From the NCBI GenBank assembly GCA_002398825.1, contig DHBS01000040.1, positions 94,526 through 142,988 of the forward strand: a stretch of 48,463 bases of DNA. The letters are read 5' to 3'. The first letter of the stretch is position 1. Each line of letters starts with the position of its first letter. Source of the stretch: Syntrophomonas sp. UBA4922. GTDB lineage: Bacteria; Bacillota; Syntrophomonadia; Syntrophomonadales; Syntrophomonadaceae. Positions 16,745 through 24,824 of the stretch are shown here, in pieces. Made by a program: the position numbers and the translations under genes. The notes under the pieces were generated by a model. That model worked only from the letters and a program-made list of their open reading frames with translations, made no database searches and had not been told where the DNA came from.

Positions 16745-17161
16745 ATGGCAGACAACACCTACATGCTGGAGGTAGTTACTCCTGAACGCGTGCTTCAATC
16801 CAATGAGGTTTCGTTTACAGTTGTTCCCGCCATTGATGGTGAGCTGGGTGTTATGAAAAACCATGCTCCCCTGGTGGCAGCGTTAAACATCGGGGTTTTG
16901 CGCTATGTGGATGCGGCTGGGAGCGAGAAAAGCATCGCTATTAGCGGCGGCTTTATTGAAGTCCTGGATAATGAAGGCCGGGTTCTTGCAGAAACCGCCG
17001 AGCACGGTCATGAAATTGACGTGCTCCGTGCTAAAGCGGCGCGCGAGAGGGCTGAAAGACGGCTTGAGCAGCGTGCTGAGAATATTAATTACACTCGCGC
17101 TGAACAGGCTTTAAAACGGGCTATTGCCCGCCTTAAAGCGGCAGGCGCATACTCTGACTAA
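16745..17161 (+). CDS. atpC: ATP synthase F1 subunit epsilon
   Basis: A 138-residue subunit with the N-terminal beta-sandwich (LEVVTPERVLQSNEVSFTVVPAIDGELGVMKNHAPLVA) that binds gamma and the c-ring, and a C-terminal helical hairpin (AARERAERRLEQRAENINYTRAEQALKRAIARLKAA) that can act as a ratchet against ATP hydrolysis. It is the last gene of the operon and is followed by a terminator. Confidence 0.97.
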   Translation: MADNTYMLEVVTPERVLQSNEVSFTVVPAIDGELGVMKNHAPLVAALNIGVLRYVDAAGSEKSIAISGGFIEVLDNEGRVLAETAEHGHEIDVLRAKAARERAERRLEQRAENINYTRAEQALKRAIARLKAAGAYSD

Positions 17162-17185
17162 TACCAGTAAAATAGCGACTGGTAA

Positions 17186-17225
17186 AAGCCGGAAGGCATT
17201 ATTTAGTGCTTTCCGGCTTATATCT
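17186..17225 (+). terminator. Terminator of the atp operon
   Basis: Bases 17186-17198 and 17207-17219 form a 13-pair stem with one G-U pair (AAGCCGGAAGGCA against TGCTTTCCGGCTT) and an 8-base loop. The following tract is only moderately T-rich (ATATCTT). A smaller hairpin, ACCAGT/ACTGGT (17163-17183), lies just ahead of it. Confidence 0.75.
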
Positions 17226-17310
17226 TAATATTCGCTAAAGATATTAGTAAGCATTTTGTATAAAATAGAATTATATAGCTGTAAGGGGTTTCAGTATTGA
17301 GGGTGCCGTC

Positions 17311-17502
17311 ATGAACGAGATGATCAGGATATTAATCATAATAGTTTTGATTTACTATCTGGTGAAGGGCTTACTATATCTTTTGTTCTGGCAGGCTGCT
17401 GTCCGGTCGGAAGCCCGTGGCCTGGAAATGAAAAGGAAACGTATGGAAATGAGAGAGCGTAAAAAACAGCGGCGGGCCCAGGAAAGAAATAAGGAAGAAT
17501 AA
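17311..17502 (+). CDS. Small membrane protein with basic tail, unknown
   Basis: A 63-residue protein. Residues 4-27 (MIRILIIIVLIYYLVKGLLYLLFW) form one membrane helix, followed by a highly basic tail rich in Arg, Lys and Glu. GAGGGTG lies eight bases before the ATG, which supports translation. It resembles no named family I can recall. Bacillus has a small membrane protein gene (ywzB) at this place after atpC, but the sequence does not look like DUF1146. It is followed 39 bases later by another small one-helix protein and may be co-transcribed with it. Confidence 0.6.
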   Translation: MNEMIRILIIIVLIYYLVKGLLYLLFWQAAVRSEARGLEMKRKRMEMRERKKQRRAQERNKEE

Positions 17503-17541
17503 CTCATCCCCAATGGTGGTTTGCAAAAAGGGGGTGTCAGG

Positions 17542-17775
17542 GTGTATAAGGCACTGCTAATTATTATTATCATAGTTTTTGTGTTAACCATCGCGTTTGC
17601 TTTCCTGATATGGTTTCAATTGGGAAGGTTTGCAGAGAAAGCCTTGGCCGCAAAAAGGCGGCAGGAAGAGTATTTGGCAGAGTTGACCGCCAAAGATCCA
17701 TCTCATCCGGCAGTCATCAGAACGGAAACAGGGGGGGATGACCCTGATGATGACGACCGCTACAGTTGGATTTAA
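17542..17775 (+). CDS. Small membrane protein with acidic tail, unknown
   Basis: A 77-residue protein with one membrane helix (residues 4-25, ALLIIIIIVFVLTIAFAFLIWF), a basic linker (AAKRRQEEYLAEL) and a very acidic C-terminus (GGDDPDDDDRYSW). I chose the GTG at 17542 because AGGGGGTG lies five or six bases before it; an upstream in-frame TTG at 17521 has no site. A clear terminator follows. The tail charge is opposite to that of the neighbouring small protein, which is suggestive of pairing but no more than that. Confidence 0.6.
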   Translation: MYKALLIIIIIVFVLTIAFAFLIWFQLGRFAEKALAAKRRQEEYLAELTAKDPSHPAVIRTETGGDDPDDDDRYSWI

Positions 17776-17789
17776 CGGATCGCAAATCG

Positions 17790-17820
17790 AAAGGAAGCCT
17801 GATCGGCTTCCTTTTAAAAT
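17790..17820 (+). terminator. Intrinsic terminator
   Basis: AAGGAAGCC (17791-17799) pairs perfectly with GGCTTCCTT (17805-17813) around a 5-base loop and runs into TTAAAATAAAA. It follows the small acidic-tail protein gene by 15 bases and supports placing the next gene's start downstream, at 17867. Confidence 0.8.
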
Positions 17821-17866
17821 AAAATCGACATCATCAACCACGGCAATGACCGGTAACAGGGATATT

Positions 17867-18616
17867 ATGAAGGATATTATCTTGACCACGTACCCCTGCG
17901 GGGAAATCAAAAGAAAAAGAGAGCAGGTGCGAAGCTTTCTGCTGCAGAGATCAACTGTTATAAAAGGCGTCGATTTGGCGCAGCTCAGCAGTAATGATCT
18001 GGAATTAATGTTCGAGCTTTATGATCAAGTCTTTTTTGAAGGCTGGATTCAACGGAATTATTCGGGCAGAATGCAATTCTCCATATCCCGGAAAATGACC
18101 AATAGTGCCGGGAAAACCGTATGTTTAAGGAACGATTCCTCTAAACCGGACAGTACTGTCATCGAGGTGAGAATCAGCCAGCAGATTCTCTCCAATTATG
18201 GCATGGTTGAGGGCGCCGATATGGTCGGAGGGATCAAGACCGGGAGCAGACTCGAAGCCCTGCAGTTAATTTTCGAACACGAGCTGATCCATGTGATAGA
18301 ATTCATCTGTTTTGGGGAATCAAGTTGCAAACAAAGCCGTTTTAAGACTATGGCTGATAATCTGTTCGGACATAAGGAAAACTACCATCAACTGCCTACC
18401 AACAAGCAAATAGCCCAACAAAGGCTGGGGCTGTCACCGGGCTCCGCGGTCGCCTTTCCCTACCAGGACCGCAAGCTGGAAGGTATTTTATGCAGTATCA
18501 GAAAAAGGGCCAGCGTCATGGTTAGTGATAAAAATGGTCGTTACTGTGATAAAGAGGGCCAGAGGTATAGCAAATATCTGGTGCCTTTACAGCTATTGGA
18601 AGCACCCCGCAAATAA
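17867..18616 (+). CDS. SprT-like zinc metalloprotease domain protein
   Basis: A 249-residue protein with the zinc protease motif HELIH (HExxH) in LIFEHELIHVIEF near residue 140 and a SprT-like layout around it: an upstream LMFELYDQVFFEGWI segment and a downstream FGH that may give the third ligand. No zinc-ribbon of the classic SprT C-terminus is obvious; the last 60 residues look like a small beta-domain. I chose the ATG at 17867 because earlier in-frame starts precede or lie within the terminator hairpin. The ribosome-binding site (CAGGG) is weak. Its substrate is unknown. Confidence 0.65.
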   Translation: MKDIILTTYPCGEIKRKREQVRSFLLQRSTVIKGVDLAQLSSNDLELMFELYDQVFFEGWIQRNYSGRMQFSISRKMTNSAGKTVCLRNDSSKPDSTVIEVRISQQILSNYGMVEGADMVGGIKTGSRLEALQLIFEHELIHVIEFICFGESSCKQSRFKTMADNLFGHKENYHQLPTNKQIAQQRLGLSPGSAVAFPYQDRKLEGILCSIRKRASVMVSDKNGRYCDKEGQRYSKYLVPLQLLEAPRK

Positions 18617-18656
18617 TCCGGCGGTAAACCGCCGATTCAGTGTATGAGGTGATAAT

Positions 18657-19058
18657 ATGCTCTACAAAATGGATCTGCATACCCGGCAGCACACCCAGAT
18701 GATTGATATTTCAGCCCAATTAAAAGAGCTCTTAAACAAATCCGGGATAAAGGACGGACTGCTCCTGGTGTACTGCCCGCATACCACCGCAGGCGTGACC
18801 ATCAATGAAAATGCTGACCCAAAGGTTATTCATGATGTTCTAATGCGGCTGGAGGAAATGGCGCCCTGGGAGCACAAGCGCGACCGTCATGGAGAGGGCA
18901 ATTCCGCTGCCCACCTCAAGGCGAGCCTGATAGGCTTCTCCCAGTATATCCCGGTCTGCGGAGGCCGTTTGCTTCTGGGAACCTGGCAAGGCGTCTACTT
19001 CTGCGAATTTGACGGCCCCAGGCAACGCTCTTATTACGTTTACATCAAGAGTGACTGA
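18657..19058 (+). CDS. YjbQ family (UPF0047) protein
   Basis: A 133-residue protein of the YjbQ/UPF0047 family, which has been linked to weak thiamine-phosphate synthase activity. Family motifs are VYCPHTTAGVTINENADP (residues 39-56), HLKASLIG and GTWQGVYFCEFDGPR, with conserved His and Glu residues that form a probable metal site. GAGGTG precedes the ATG by six bases. A terminator lies 63 bases after the stop. The physiological role is not settled for the family. Confidence 0.88.
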   Translation: MLYKMDLHTRQHTQMIDISAQLKELLNKSGIKDGLLLVYCPHTTAGVTINENADPKVIHDVLMRLEEMAPWEHKRDRHGEGNSAAHLKASLIGFSQYIPVCGGRLLLGTWQGVYFCEFDGPRQRSYYVYIKSD

Positions 19059-19120
19059 AAATACAGATTTGCTCCCGCAAATATACTATGGTAGAGCACA
19101 ATTTATTTATAGCCTAAAAA

Positions 19121-19162
19121 TGGTCCAGGTTTTGACTGATATCAGTGACCTGGGCTTTTTAT
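19121..19162 (+). terminator. Terminator after the YjbQ gene
   Basis: CCAGGT (19125-19130) pairs with ACCTGG (19148-19153), with the inner palindrome ACTGATATCAGT (19135-19146) extending the stem, followed by GCTTTTTAT. Confidence 0.7.
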
Positions 19163-19366
19163 GTTGGTATGAAAATCACCGCAATTGCTGTTTGTCCAGG
19201 AATAACCTGGGGAAATCCCGTTATGTCCGAAGTCCCTAAAAAACATGGACATCTTTCAGGCATGTCAGTAAATCGAAGACCCTCCTTATCCTGGATAAAG
19301 GAATAAAAGCCAGGTTGGGAGGCAAGAATCATGATACCGGACATCATTCCTGGTGAGGTGAGATGA
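19163..19366. other. Spacer before the ywmB-like gene
   Basis: No gene is visible in this 204-base remainder of the gap between the YjbQ gene and the ywmB-like gene. It holds several short inverted repeats: CCAGGAATAACCTGG near 19196, ATGTCC (19223-19228) with GGACAT (19246-19251), and CCAGG/CCTGG around 19310-19353. These suggest a folded leader for the ywmB-murA unit, but I recognise no riboswitch class. Confidence 0.35.
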
Positions 19367-20101
19367 ATGAAAAAAATTTTGATGTATGTGATAATTTTTG
19401 CCTTATGTGTAGCTATTTGTGAGCAGCGTATCGATTATACCAATGGCAACGTAACCGCAGTGCATTCTCCAATTGCACTATCTTTTGCATCAATCGGTGC
19501 AATTTCCTTCGAATCTCGCCTGGACAGTTGGGCCAAAATAAATTCAGCAGCCACTCCTCAGGAACTCGACCAGATCGCTGAAACCGTCTTGGCCAGCCTT
19601 GATTTGACTGACATCCCGGTTAAAGGTGAGGCTTCTGAAGGGACAGCGCGCCGAGAATGCAAAATTGAACAAAAAAACAGCTATCTGAAAGTTGTAATCC
19701 AAGCAGACTATCAAACCGACAGCACTAACATCATCTTTACCTATTATACCAGGGAGGCAGAGACTGATACGGGAGATTGGGTGCATAAACTGGAAAACAT
19801 AGCCGGTTGGGATTGGCATCATTACTATTTATTCAGTGCATATCTACCTGAACCAACCGACAGCGAAACGCAGGAGCAGCTGCTGCAGGCAGTTATGAAG
19901 GATTTGGAAGCTAAAACCAAAGAAGTGTATGTTGATGACCGGGTGATGAGTTTGTCGGGATACAGCCAAATCCTGAGTGATATGGTCATACCCGAATGGG
20001 TCGGGAATCATCACATAAATGTACAGACAGTAATCCGCAACCAAACTGACGGAAAGTCTGTAATCATGATCGGCAGCCCTTTTATTCTTGGAGATTATTA
20101 A
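19367..20101 (+). CDS. YwmB-like TATA-box-binding-fold protein
   Basis: A 244-residue probably exported or membrane-anchored protein: a basic start and hydrophobic segment (KKILMYVIIFALCVAICEQ) precede a soluble domain. Bacillus places ywmB between the atp region and murA, and this gene has the same size, topology and position, so I assign it to the YwmB (DUF1779) family mainly on context. The function of the family is unknown; its place before murA-spoIID suggests an envelope role. GAGGTGAG precedes the ATG. Confidence 0.65.
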   Translation: MKKILMYVIIFALCVAICEQRIDYTNGNVTAVHSPIALSFASIGAISFESRLDSWAKINSAATPQELDQIAETVLASLDLTDIPVKGEASEGTARRECKIEQKNSYLKVVIQADYQTDSTNIIFTYYTREAETDTGDWVHKLENIAGWDWHHYYLFSAYLPEPTDSETQEQLLQAVMKDLEAKTKEVYVDDRVMSLSGYSQILSDMVIPEWVGNHHINVQTVIRNQTDGKSVIMIGSPFILGDY

Positions 20102-20134
20102 TCGCTATGACAAGCTAATTCGGAGGTTAATGCC

Positions 20135-21376
20135 TTGAAAATATTGGTTTCTGGATCAACTCGCCTGAAAGGCCAAATTATGGTTAACGCCTCGAAAAAC
20201 GCCATACTCCCGATACTGGCCGCCAGCATATTGAGCAGCGGCACCGTTGTCATCAGGCAAGTACCTCTTATTCGCGATGTTCATATTATCTCGGCTTTGA
20301 TACATCAGATGGGTCTTAAAGTGGAATACAGTCAGGATAAACTGATTATTAGCGGCATCCCGCAACATAATGTCCCTGATTACGAATTATCCCGGCAGAT
20401 CAGGGCCTCATTTCTGCTCATGGGACCCTTGCTGGCCAGGCGCGGGCAGGTGCGAATATCTCTGCCGGGGGGCTGTGCGATAGGGACCCGTCCGATCGAT
20501 CTTCATCTAAAGGGTTTCGAGGCTCTGGGCGCGTCGATAAAAATGACCGGCGGGTGTGTTATCGCTACCGCTCGCCGGCTTCAAGGGACGCATATCTATC
20601 TAGACTTTCCCAGTGTAGGAGCGACGGAAAATATTATGATGGCGGCCGCTTTAGCCAGGGGCACCACCTACATAGAAAATGCTGCCCTTGAACCAGAGGT
20701 AGTCGATCTGGCCGGTTTTATCAACTGCATGGGAGGCAGAGTCAGTTCCGCCGGCAGTAATGTCATAAAAGTGGAAGGAGTGGACTCCCTGGCAGGAACC
20801 ACTTACACGCCAATCCCAGACCGCATTGAAGCCGGAACCTATATGGTGGCTGCAGCCGCCAGCGGCGGTGATGTCATAATCAATAATGTAATCCCGGAAC
20901 ACCTCAAGGCCACTACAGCTAAATTGATTGAGAGCGGCGCTCAGGTCGAAGAACAAGCCGATGCTATACATGTTTCCCGCTGGCAGGAAATAAGACCGGT
21001 TTATATTAAAACCCTGCCTTACCCGGGATTCCCCACCGATATGCAAGCCCAATTTATGGCTTATCTATGCGCAGCCCGGGGCAGCAGCATCGTGACCGAA
21101 TCAGTATTTGAAAACCGCTTCATGCATGTCAATCAACTCCTGCGCATGGGAGCACAGATTACCACTGAAGGCAGGACCGCGGTAATAAGAGGAATACCGC
21201 AATTAAGCGGAGCTACCGTTAAAGCTACCGATCTGCGCGCCGGGGCGGCTTTACTCATAGCCGCTATGACTGCCAACGGTCAGACTATAATTGAAGAAAG
21301 TGAACACATAGACAGAGGCTACGAAAACATCGTGGTTAAACTCAACAGCCTGGGAGCAAACATATATCATATGTAA
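20135..21376 (+). CDS. murA: UDP-N-acetylglucosamine 1-carboxyvinyltransferase
   Basis: A 413-residue EPSP-synthase-fold enzyme that transfers enolpyruvate from PEP to UDP-GlcNAc, the first committed step of peptidoglycan synthesis. The catalytic loop PGGCAIGTRPIDLHLKGFEALG contains the active-site Cys (E. coli C115), the target of fosfomycin. The N-terminal NASKNAILPILAA supplies the substrate Lys and Asn. The start is TTG at 20135 with CGGAGGT eight bases upstream. It is the murA copy located next to spoIID, as in other spore formers. Confidence 0.96.
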   Translation: MKILVSGSTRLKGQIMVNASKNAILPILAASILSSGTVVIRQVPLIRDVHIISALIHQMGLKVEYSQDKLIISGIPQHNVPDYELSRQIRASFLLMGPLLARRGQVRISLPGGCAIGTRPIDLHLKGFEALGASIKMTGGCVIATARRLQGTHIYLDFPSVGATENIMMAAALARGTTYIENAALEPEVVDLAGFINCMGGRVSSAGSNVIKVEGVDSLAGTTYTPIPDRIEAGTYMVAAAASGGDVIINNVIPEHLKATTAKLIESGAQVEEQADAIHVSRWQEIRPVYIKTLPYPGFPTDMQAQFMAYLCAARGSSIVTESVFENRFMHVNQLLRMGAQITTEGRTAVIRGIPQLSGATVKATDLRAGAALLIAAMTANGQTIIEESEHIDRGYENIVVKLNSLGANIYHM

Positions 21377-21434
21377 AACCTCTTAGGCATTGTCCCGCCA
21401 TGGATCAAGCCACCTCGCCAAAATATAAGTGAAG

Positions 21435-21462
21435 TCATATCTTAGTTTTGATCCCATATAAA
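21435..21462 (+). promoter_or_regulatory. Possible sigma-E promoter of spoIID
   Basis: TCATATC (21435-21441), a 13-base spacer and CATATAAA (21455-21462) match the Bacillus sigma-E consensus (about KMATATT, 14 bases, CATACAMT) at 6 of 7 and 6 of 8 positions. spoIID is a classic sigma-E target. Transcription would start at about 21469, which is the ATG itself. Confidence 0.4.
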
Positions 21463-21468
21463 TACAGT

Positions 21469-22413
21469 ATGAGAATACGCAGTTTTAGGAACAAATCAAA
21501 ACTAATTTTTTTTGCTGTCTTAATCCTGTCAGTTATTTTGGGATCAATCCTCATGATCCAAAAGTTCAAAACTCCCAAAATCACGCAAGAACCTGTAATA
21601 AAACTTTATTTATCAGGTGAGGATCGGGTGATCGAACTGGCCTTGGAAGAATATCTGGCGGGAACGGTGGCCGCGGAAATGCCGGCCGGATTTGGCCCGG
21701 AAGCACTTAAAGCTCAGGCAGTTTGCGCGCGAACTTATGCGGTCCGCAAGATCATCGAAGGACGCAGCTATCCCAGGGGGGCTCACTTATCTGACGATAT
21801 CAACAGCTGTCAAGCCTACATCGGGGCTGAAGAGTTTGCCAGGCGAAATCCTTCTAATTATCGGGAGTTATGGTCCAAAATCGAGAAGGCGGTGGAAACT
21901 ACCAGGGGAATTATCATGGTTTATGAAAATCAGCCCATAGACGCCCTATATCATTCCACTTGCGGCGGGAAAACCGAAAGCGCCCTGGCAACCACGGGGA
22001 GGGACATACCCTATCTAAGATCAGTTGAATGCAATTATTGTCAGGCCTCGCGCTATTACGAATCACAGCAGGTATTCAGCCCCCAGGATTTAAAAAACCT
22101 TATAAAGACATCCCCCAATAATAAAATAAGCTTAAAGATCACATCCCGCACTGAAGCCGGCCGGGTATTCCGATTGGAGTTGAATGGGCAGTCTCTTTAT
22201 GCCGAGACTTTTCGCCGCTCGCTGGGTTTGCCGTCCACCTGGTGGAGCCTCTCTCTTGACAATGGCAGTTTAATTGTCAACAGCCGGGGATACGGGCATG
22301 GCTTGGGGCTGTGTCAGTATGGGGCCGGCGGAATGGCGGCTGCCAAAAAAGACTACAAACAAATTCTACAGCACTACTATCAACAAATTGAAGTCTTATC
22401 ATTAAATTATTGA
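21469..22413 (+). CDS. spoIID: Stage II sporulation protein D, peptidoglycan lytic enzyme
   Basis: A 314-residue SpoIID/LytB-family protein. An N-terminal membrane anchor (KLIFFAVLILSVILGSILMI) is followed by the SpoIID domain: LALEEYLAGTVAAEMPA, EALKAQAVCARTYAV with the catalytic Glu region, YHSTCGGKTESA, and the C-terminal GYGHGLGLCQYGAGGMA. In spore formers it is a lytic transglycosylase that thins septal peptidoglycan during engulfment, with SpoIIM and SpoIIP. The start is uncertain: the ATG at 21469 has no clear ribosome-binding site and may be leaderless, and a TTG at 21448 would add seven residues. Directly followed by spoIIID, with no spoIIQ between. Confidence 0.93.
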   Translation: MRIRSFRNKSKLIFFAVLILSVILGSILMIQKFKTPKITQEPVIKLYLSGEDRVIELALEEYLAGTVAAEMPAGFGPEALKAQAVCARTYAVRKIIEGRSYPRGAHLSDDINSCQAYIGAEEFARRNPSNYRELWSKIEKAVETTRGIIMVYENQPIDALYHSTCGGKTESALATTGRDIPYLRSVECNYCQASRYYESQQVFSPQDLKNLIKTSPNNKISLKITSRTEAGRVFRLELNGQSLYAETFRRSLGLPSTWWSLSLDNGSLIVNSRGYGHGLGLCQYGAGGMAAAKKDYKQILQHYYQQIEVLSLNY

Positions 22414-22500
22414 CACGGTATCATTTTAACCGTTGTCCTTTGTTCTCGACCTCTGGACTAGTGAATATACTGTAACAATTCTCTAGTCGGGAGGTTTGAA

Positions 22501-22761
22501 ATGCAAAACTACATTAGAAAGAGAGCGGTCAAGATAGCGCAATACATTCTCCAAACTTCCAGCACAGTCCGGCAAGCAGCAGAAGTGTTCGGGATTAGTA
22601 AAAGCACGGTGCATAAAGACGTAGCCGAAAGACTACCGCGGATTGACGAAAAGCTGGCTGATCAAGTGAAAGGAGTTCTCGACAAAAACAAGGCTGAAAG
22701 GCATATTCGCGGTGGAGAAGCCACCCGGCAAAAATATGCCTCGACGCATATAAGCAGCTGA
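22501..22761 (+). CDS. spoIIID: Sporulation transcription factor SpoIIID
   Basis: An 86-residue DNA-binding protein with a helix-turn-helix (TVRQAAEVFGISKSTVHKDV, residues 22-41) and a basic C-terminus. It tunes the mother-cell sigma-E and sigma-K regulons. The ATG at 22501 follows GGGAGGT. The order spoIID-spoIIID-mbl is conserved in spore formers. Upstream, GACTAG and CTAGTC (near 22456 and 22483) form an inverted repeat, and AAGGACAACG on the minus strand (22431-22440) resembles a SpoIIID site. Confidence 0.97.
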   Translation: MQNYIRKRAVKIAQYILQTSSTVRQAAEVFGISKSTVHKDVAERLPRIDEKLADQVKGVLDKNKAERHIRGGEATRQKYASTHISS

Positions 22762-22843
22762 TTCTCCAAAACCATAGCAATCCCCCGGGATAACAGTTAC
22801 AATGTTTATAATCAATATTTACCATAGGAGGGTCTTGCTTTTC

Positions 22844-23875
22844 ATGCTGTTCGCCGGAGAGGATATCGGAATAGACTTGGGTACCGCCAGTGTTCTGGTT
22901 TTTAAAAAAGGTAAAGGGATCGTACTTCACGAGCCTTCAGTAGTAGCCATAGATAAAAACACCAATCGCATCATTGCCGTCGGAGAAGAAGCACGCCAGA
23001 TGTTGGGCAGGACGCCTGGTCATATCGTCGCTATCCGGCCACTGAAAGATGGAGTTATCGCTGATTATGATACGACCGAAAAGATGCTTACTTATTTTAT
23101 CCGCAAGGTTATCGGACGCAAGTTGTTCTTTAAACCTAGGGTAATCGTGTGCATCCCCACCGGGGCCACTGATGTGGAAGAACGTGCTGCCAGTCAGGCT
23201 ACTCTGTCGGCAGGGGCCAAACAGGCCTATATCGTTGAGGAACCACTGGCCGCAGCCCTGGGAGCCGGGGTCAATATATCAGACGCCACCGGCAATATGG
23301 TAGTTGATATCGGAGGTGGCACCTCGGATATCGCGGTTTTGTCATTGGGCGGAATCGTTTGCGACACTTCCCTGCGGGTGGGAGGAGATAAGTTTGACGA
23401 GGCCATTATCCGTTTCGTCAGGCGTGAACACAACCTGCTCATTGGGGACCGCACCGCTGAAGACATCAAAATCCAGGTGGGAACTGCCTGCGTCACCCCG
23501 CAGAATCGGGAAAGGTCTATTGAAGTGCGGGGGCGCGACCTTTTGACCGGCCTGCCTAAAAATATTAAGATCACCTCAGCAGAATGTTTCAAAGCTTTAC
23601 AGGAACCCATTGAGGCCATCGTCGACGGGGTTAAAAAGGTTTTGGAAATCACCCCGCCGGAACTGGCTGCGGATATAGTTAATAACGGCATAGTCATGAC
23701 CGGGGGGGGCTCGCTCCTGGACGGTTTGGATGAACTCCTTACACGGGAAACCAATCTGCCCGTACATATCGCTGATGACGCCATATCCTGTGTGGCCCGC
23801 GGCACTGGCAAGGCTTTGGAAGAGATGTCTGCATTAAAAGGTTCCAAGAGAAAAGGACCAAAACGTTTGTTATAG
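22844..23875 (+). CDS. mbl: MreB/Mbl-family actin homologue
   Basis: A 343-residue bacterial actin that organises lateral cell-wall synthesis at the membrane. Phosphate 1 (DIGIDLGTASVLVF), phosphate 2 (VVDIGGGTSDIAVLSLGG) and the adenosine motif (VMTGGGSLLDGL) are all present, as is the MreB family block VAIRPLKDGVIADYDTTE. I chose the ATG at 22844, which gives the standard N-terminus; AGGAGGG lies 11 bases upstream. The position after spoIIID is that of Bacillus mbl, so I name it mbl, although sequence alone would also allow mreB. Confidence 0.93.
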   Translation: MLFAGEDIGIDLGTASVLVFKKGKGIVLHEPSVVAIDKNTNRIIAVGEEARQMLGRTPGHIVAIRPLKDGVIADYDTTEKMLTYFIRKVIGRKLFFKPRVIVCIPTGATDVEERAASQATLSAGAKQAYIVEEPLAAALGAGVNISDATGNMVVDIGGGTSDIAVLSLGGIVCDTSLRVGGDKFDEAIIRFVRREHNLLIGDRTAEDIKIQVGTACVTPQNRERSIEVRGRDLLTGLPKNIKITSAECFKALQEPIEAIVDGVKKVLEITPPELAADIVNNGIVMTGGGSLLDGLDELLTRETNLPVHIADDAISCVARGTGKALEEMSALKGSKRKGPKRLL

Positions 23876-23956
23876 TAAAGTTGCTTCCCCCCAATGCCGA
23901 TACTATATTAAAGTGTGTCAATACATGGGACCAGTATGGGAGCGGAGGGATCATTT

Positions 23957-24709
23957 GTGGTTAAAGGGATGTATAATGCGGCCTCTGGAATGATGCTGCA
24001 GCTGACCAAACAGGATATCGTCGCCAACAACATCGCCAACAGCAACACCAACGGTTTTAAACGCCAATTGGCGGTATCCTCCGCCTACCCGGTAATGGAG
24101 ATCACCCGGCAGGAAGGCGCGAACCCCCGCTCAATGCCGCAGAGCATTGGCCAACTCGGCAGCGGCGCGCTGATCAGCGGAGTATATACCGATTTCAGTA
24201 CCGGCAGTATGACACAGACCGGTAATCCTTCTGATTTGGCCCTGGGTGAGGAGATTTATTTTGTGGTCGAAACCCCCCGGGGGGAACGCTTCACCCGCAA
24301 CGGCAACTTCAAAGTCAATTTTGACGGTCTGCTTTCCACCAGCCAGGGATACCCGCTATTGGACCACAATGGGGACTACGTTTTTGTTGAATCCGGTTTT
24401 GCCGTGGATAGCCAGGGCAATGTAACTGTCAACGGCGCCACTCTCCATACCCTGCAGCTGGTCGTCTTTGACGATCCTGAAAGCCTGGCGAAAGACGGTG
24501 AAAACCTGTATTCTGCTGAAAGTGCCTATCGGGCTGCTGAGGATCCCCGGTTGATGCAGGGATATCTGGAGCAATCCAATGTCAATGCCGTCAAAGAAAT
24601 GGTTACATTGCTGGAGGCAGTCAGGTCTTATGAAATGCTGCAGAAGGTAGTGCAGGCTGAAGATGAACTGACCCAGGCCGCCATTGATAAAGTCGGTGCT
24701 CTGGGATAG
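23957..24709 (+). CDS. FlgG/FlhO-family flagellar basal-body rod protein
   Basis: A 250-residue protein with the flagellar rod/hook signature near the N-terminus (ASGMMLQLTKQDIVANNIANSNTNGFKR) and the matching C-terminal coiled segment (QSNVNAVKEMVTLLEAVRSYEMLQKVVQ). The central DLALGEEIYFVVETPRGERFTRNGNF is the FlgF/FlgG core. Bacillus has the pair flhO-flhP after mbl; here there is only one such gene. The start is GTG at 23957 with GGAGGG nine bases upstream. It suggests a flagellate cell, with the other flagellar genes elsewhere. Confidence 0.92.
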   Translation: MVKGMYNAASGMMLQLTKQDIVANNIANSNTNGFKRQLAVSSAYPVMEITRQEGANPRSMPQSIGQLGSGALISGVYTDFSTGSMTQTGNPSDLALGEEIYFVVETPRGERFTRNGNFKVNFDGLLSTSQGYPLLDHNGDYVFVESGFAVDSQGNVTVNGATLHTLQLVVFDDPESLAKDGENLYSAESAYRAAEDPRLMQGYLEQSNVNAVKEMVTLLEAVRSYEMLQKVVQAEDELTQAAIDKVGALG

Positions 24710-24720
24710 AAGCTGATGAC

Positions 24721-24748
24721 ATCCCGCCTTTTGAGGCGGGATTTTCTG
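24721..24748 (+). terminator. Intrinsic terminator after the flagellar rod gene
   Basis: ATCCCGCC (24721-24728) pairs perfectly with GGCGGGAT (24735-24742) around a 6-base loop, followed by TTTTCTG. Confidence 0.9.
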
Positions 24749-24824
24749 TTTATATCCATAAGCAGGAGAATGTTTCACCTTTCGCTAAATACATTAATGG
24801 GTAAGATCATAATGGTGGTGAAGT

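Noticed and set aside
17236..17264. A promoter before the 63-residue membrane protein gene, with TATAAA at 17259
   Set aside because: The -10-like sequence has no acceptable -35 at 16-18 bases and the region is generally AT-rich.
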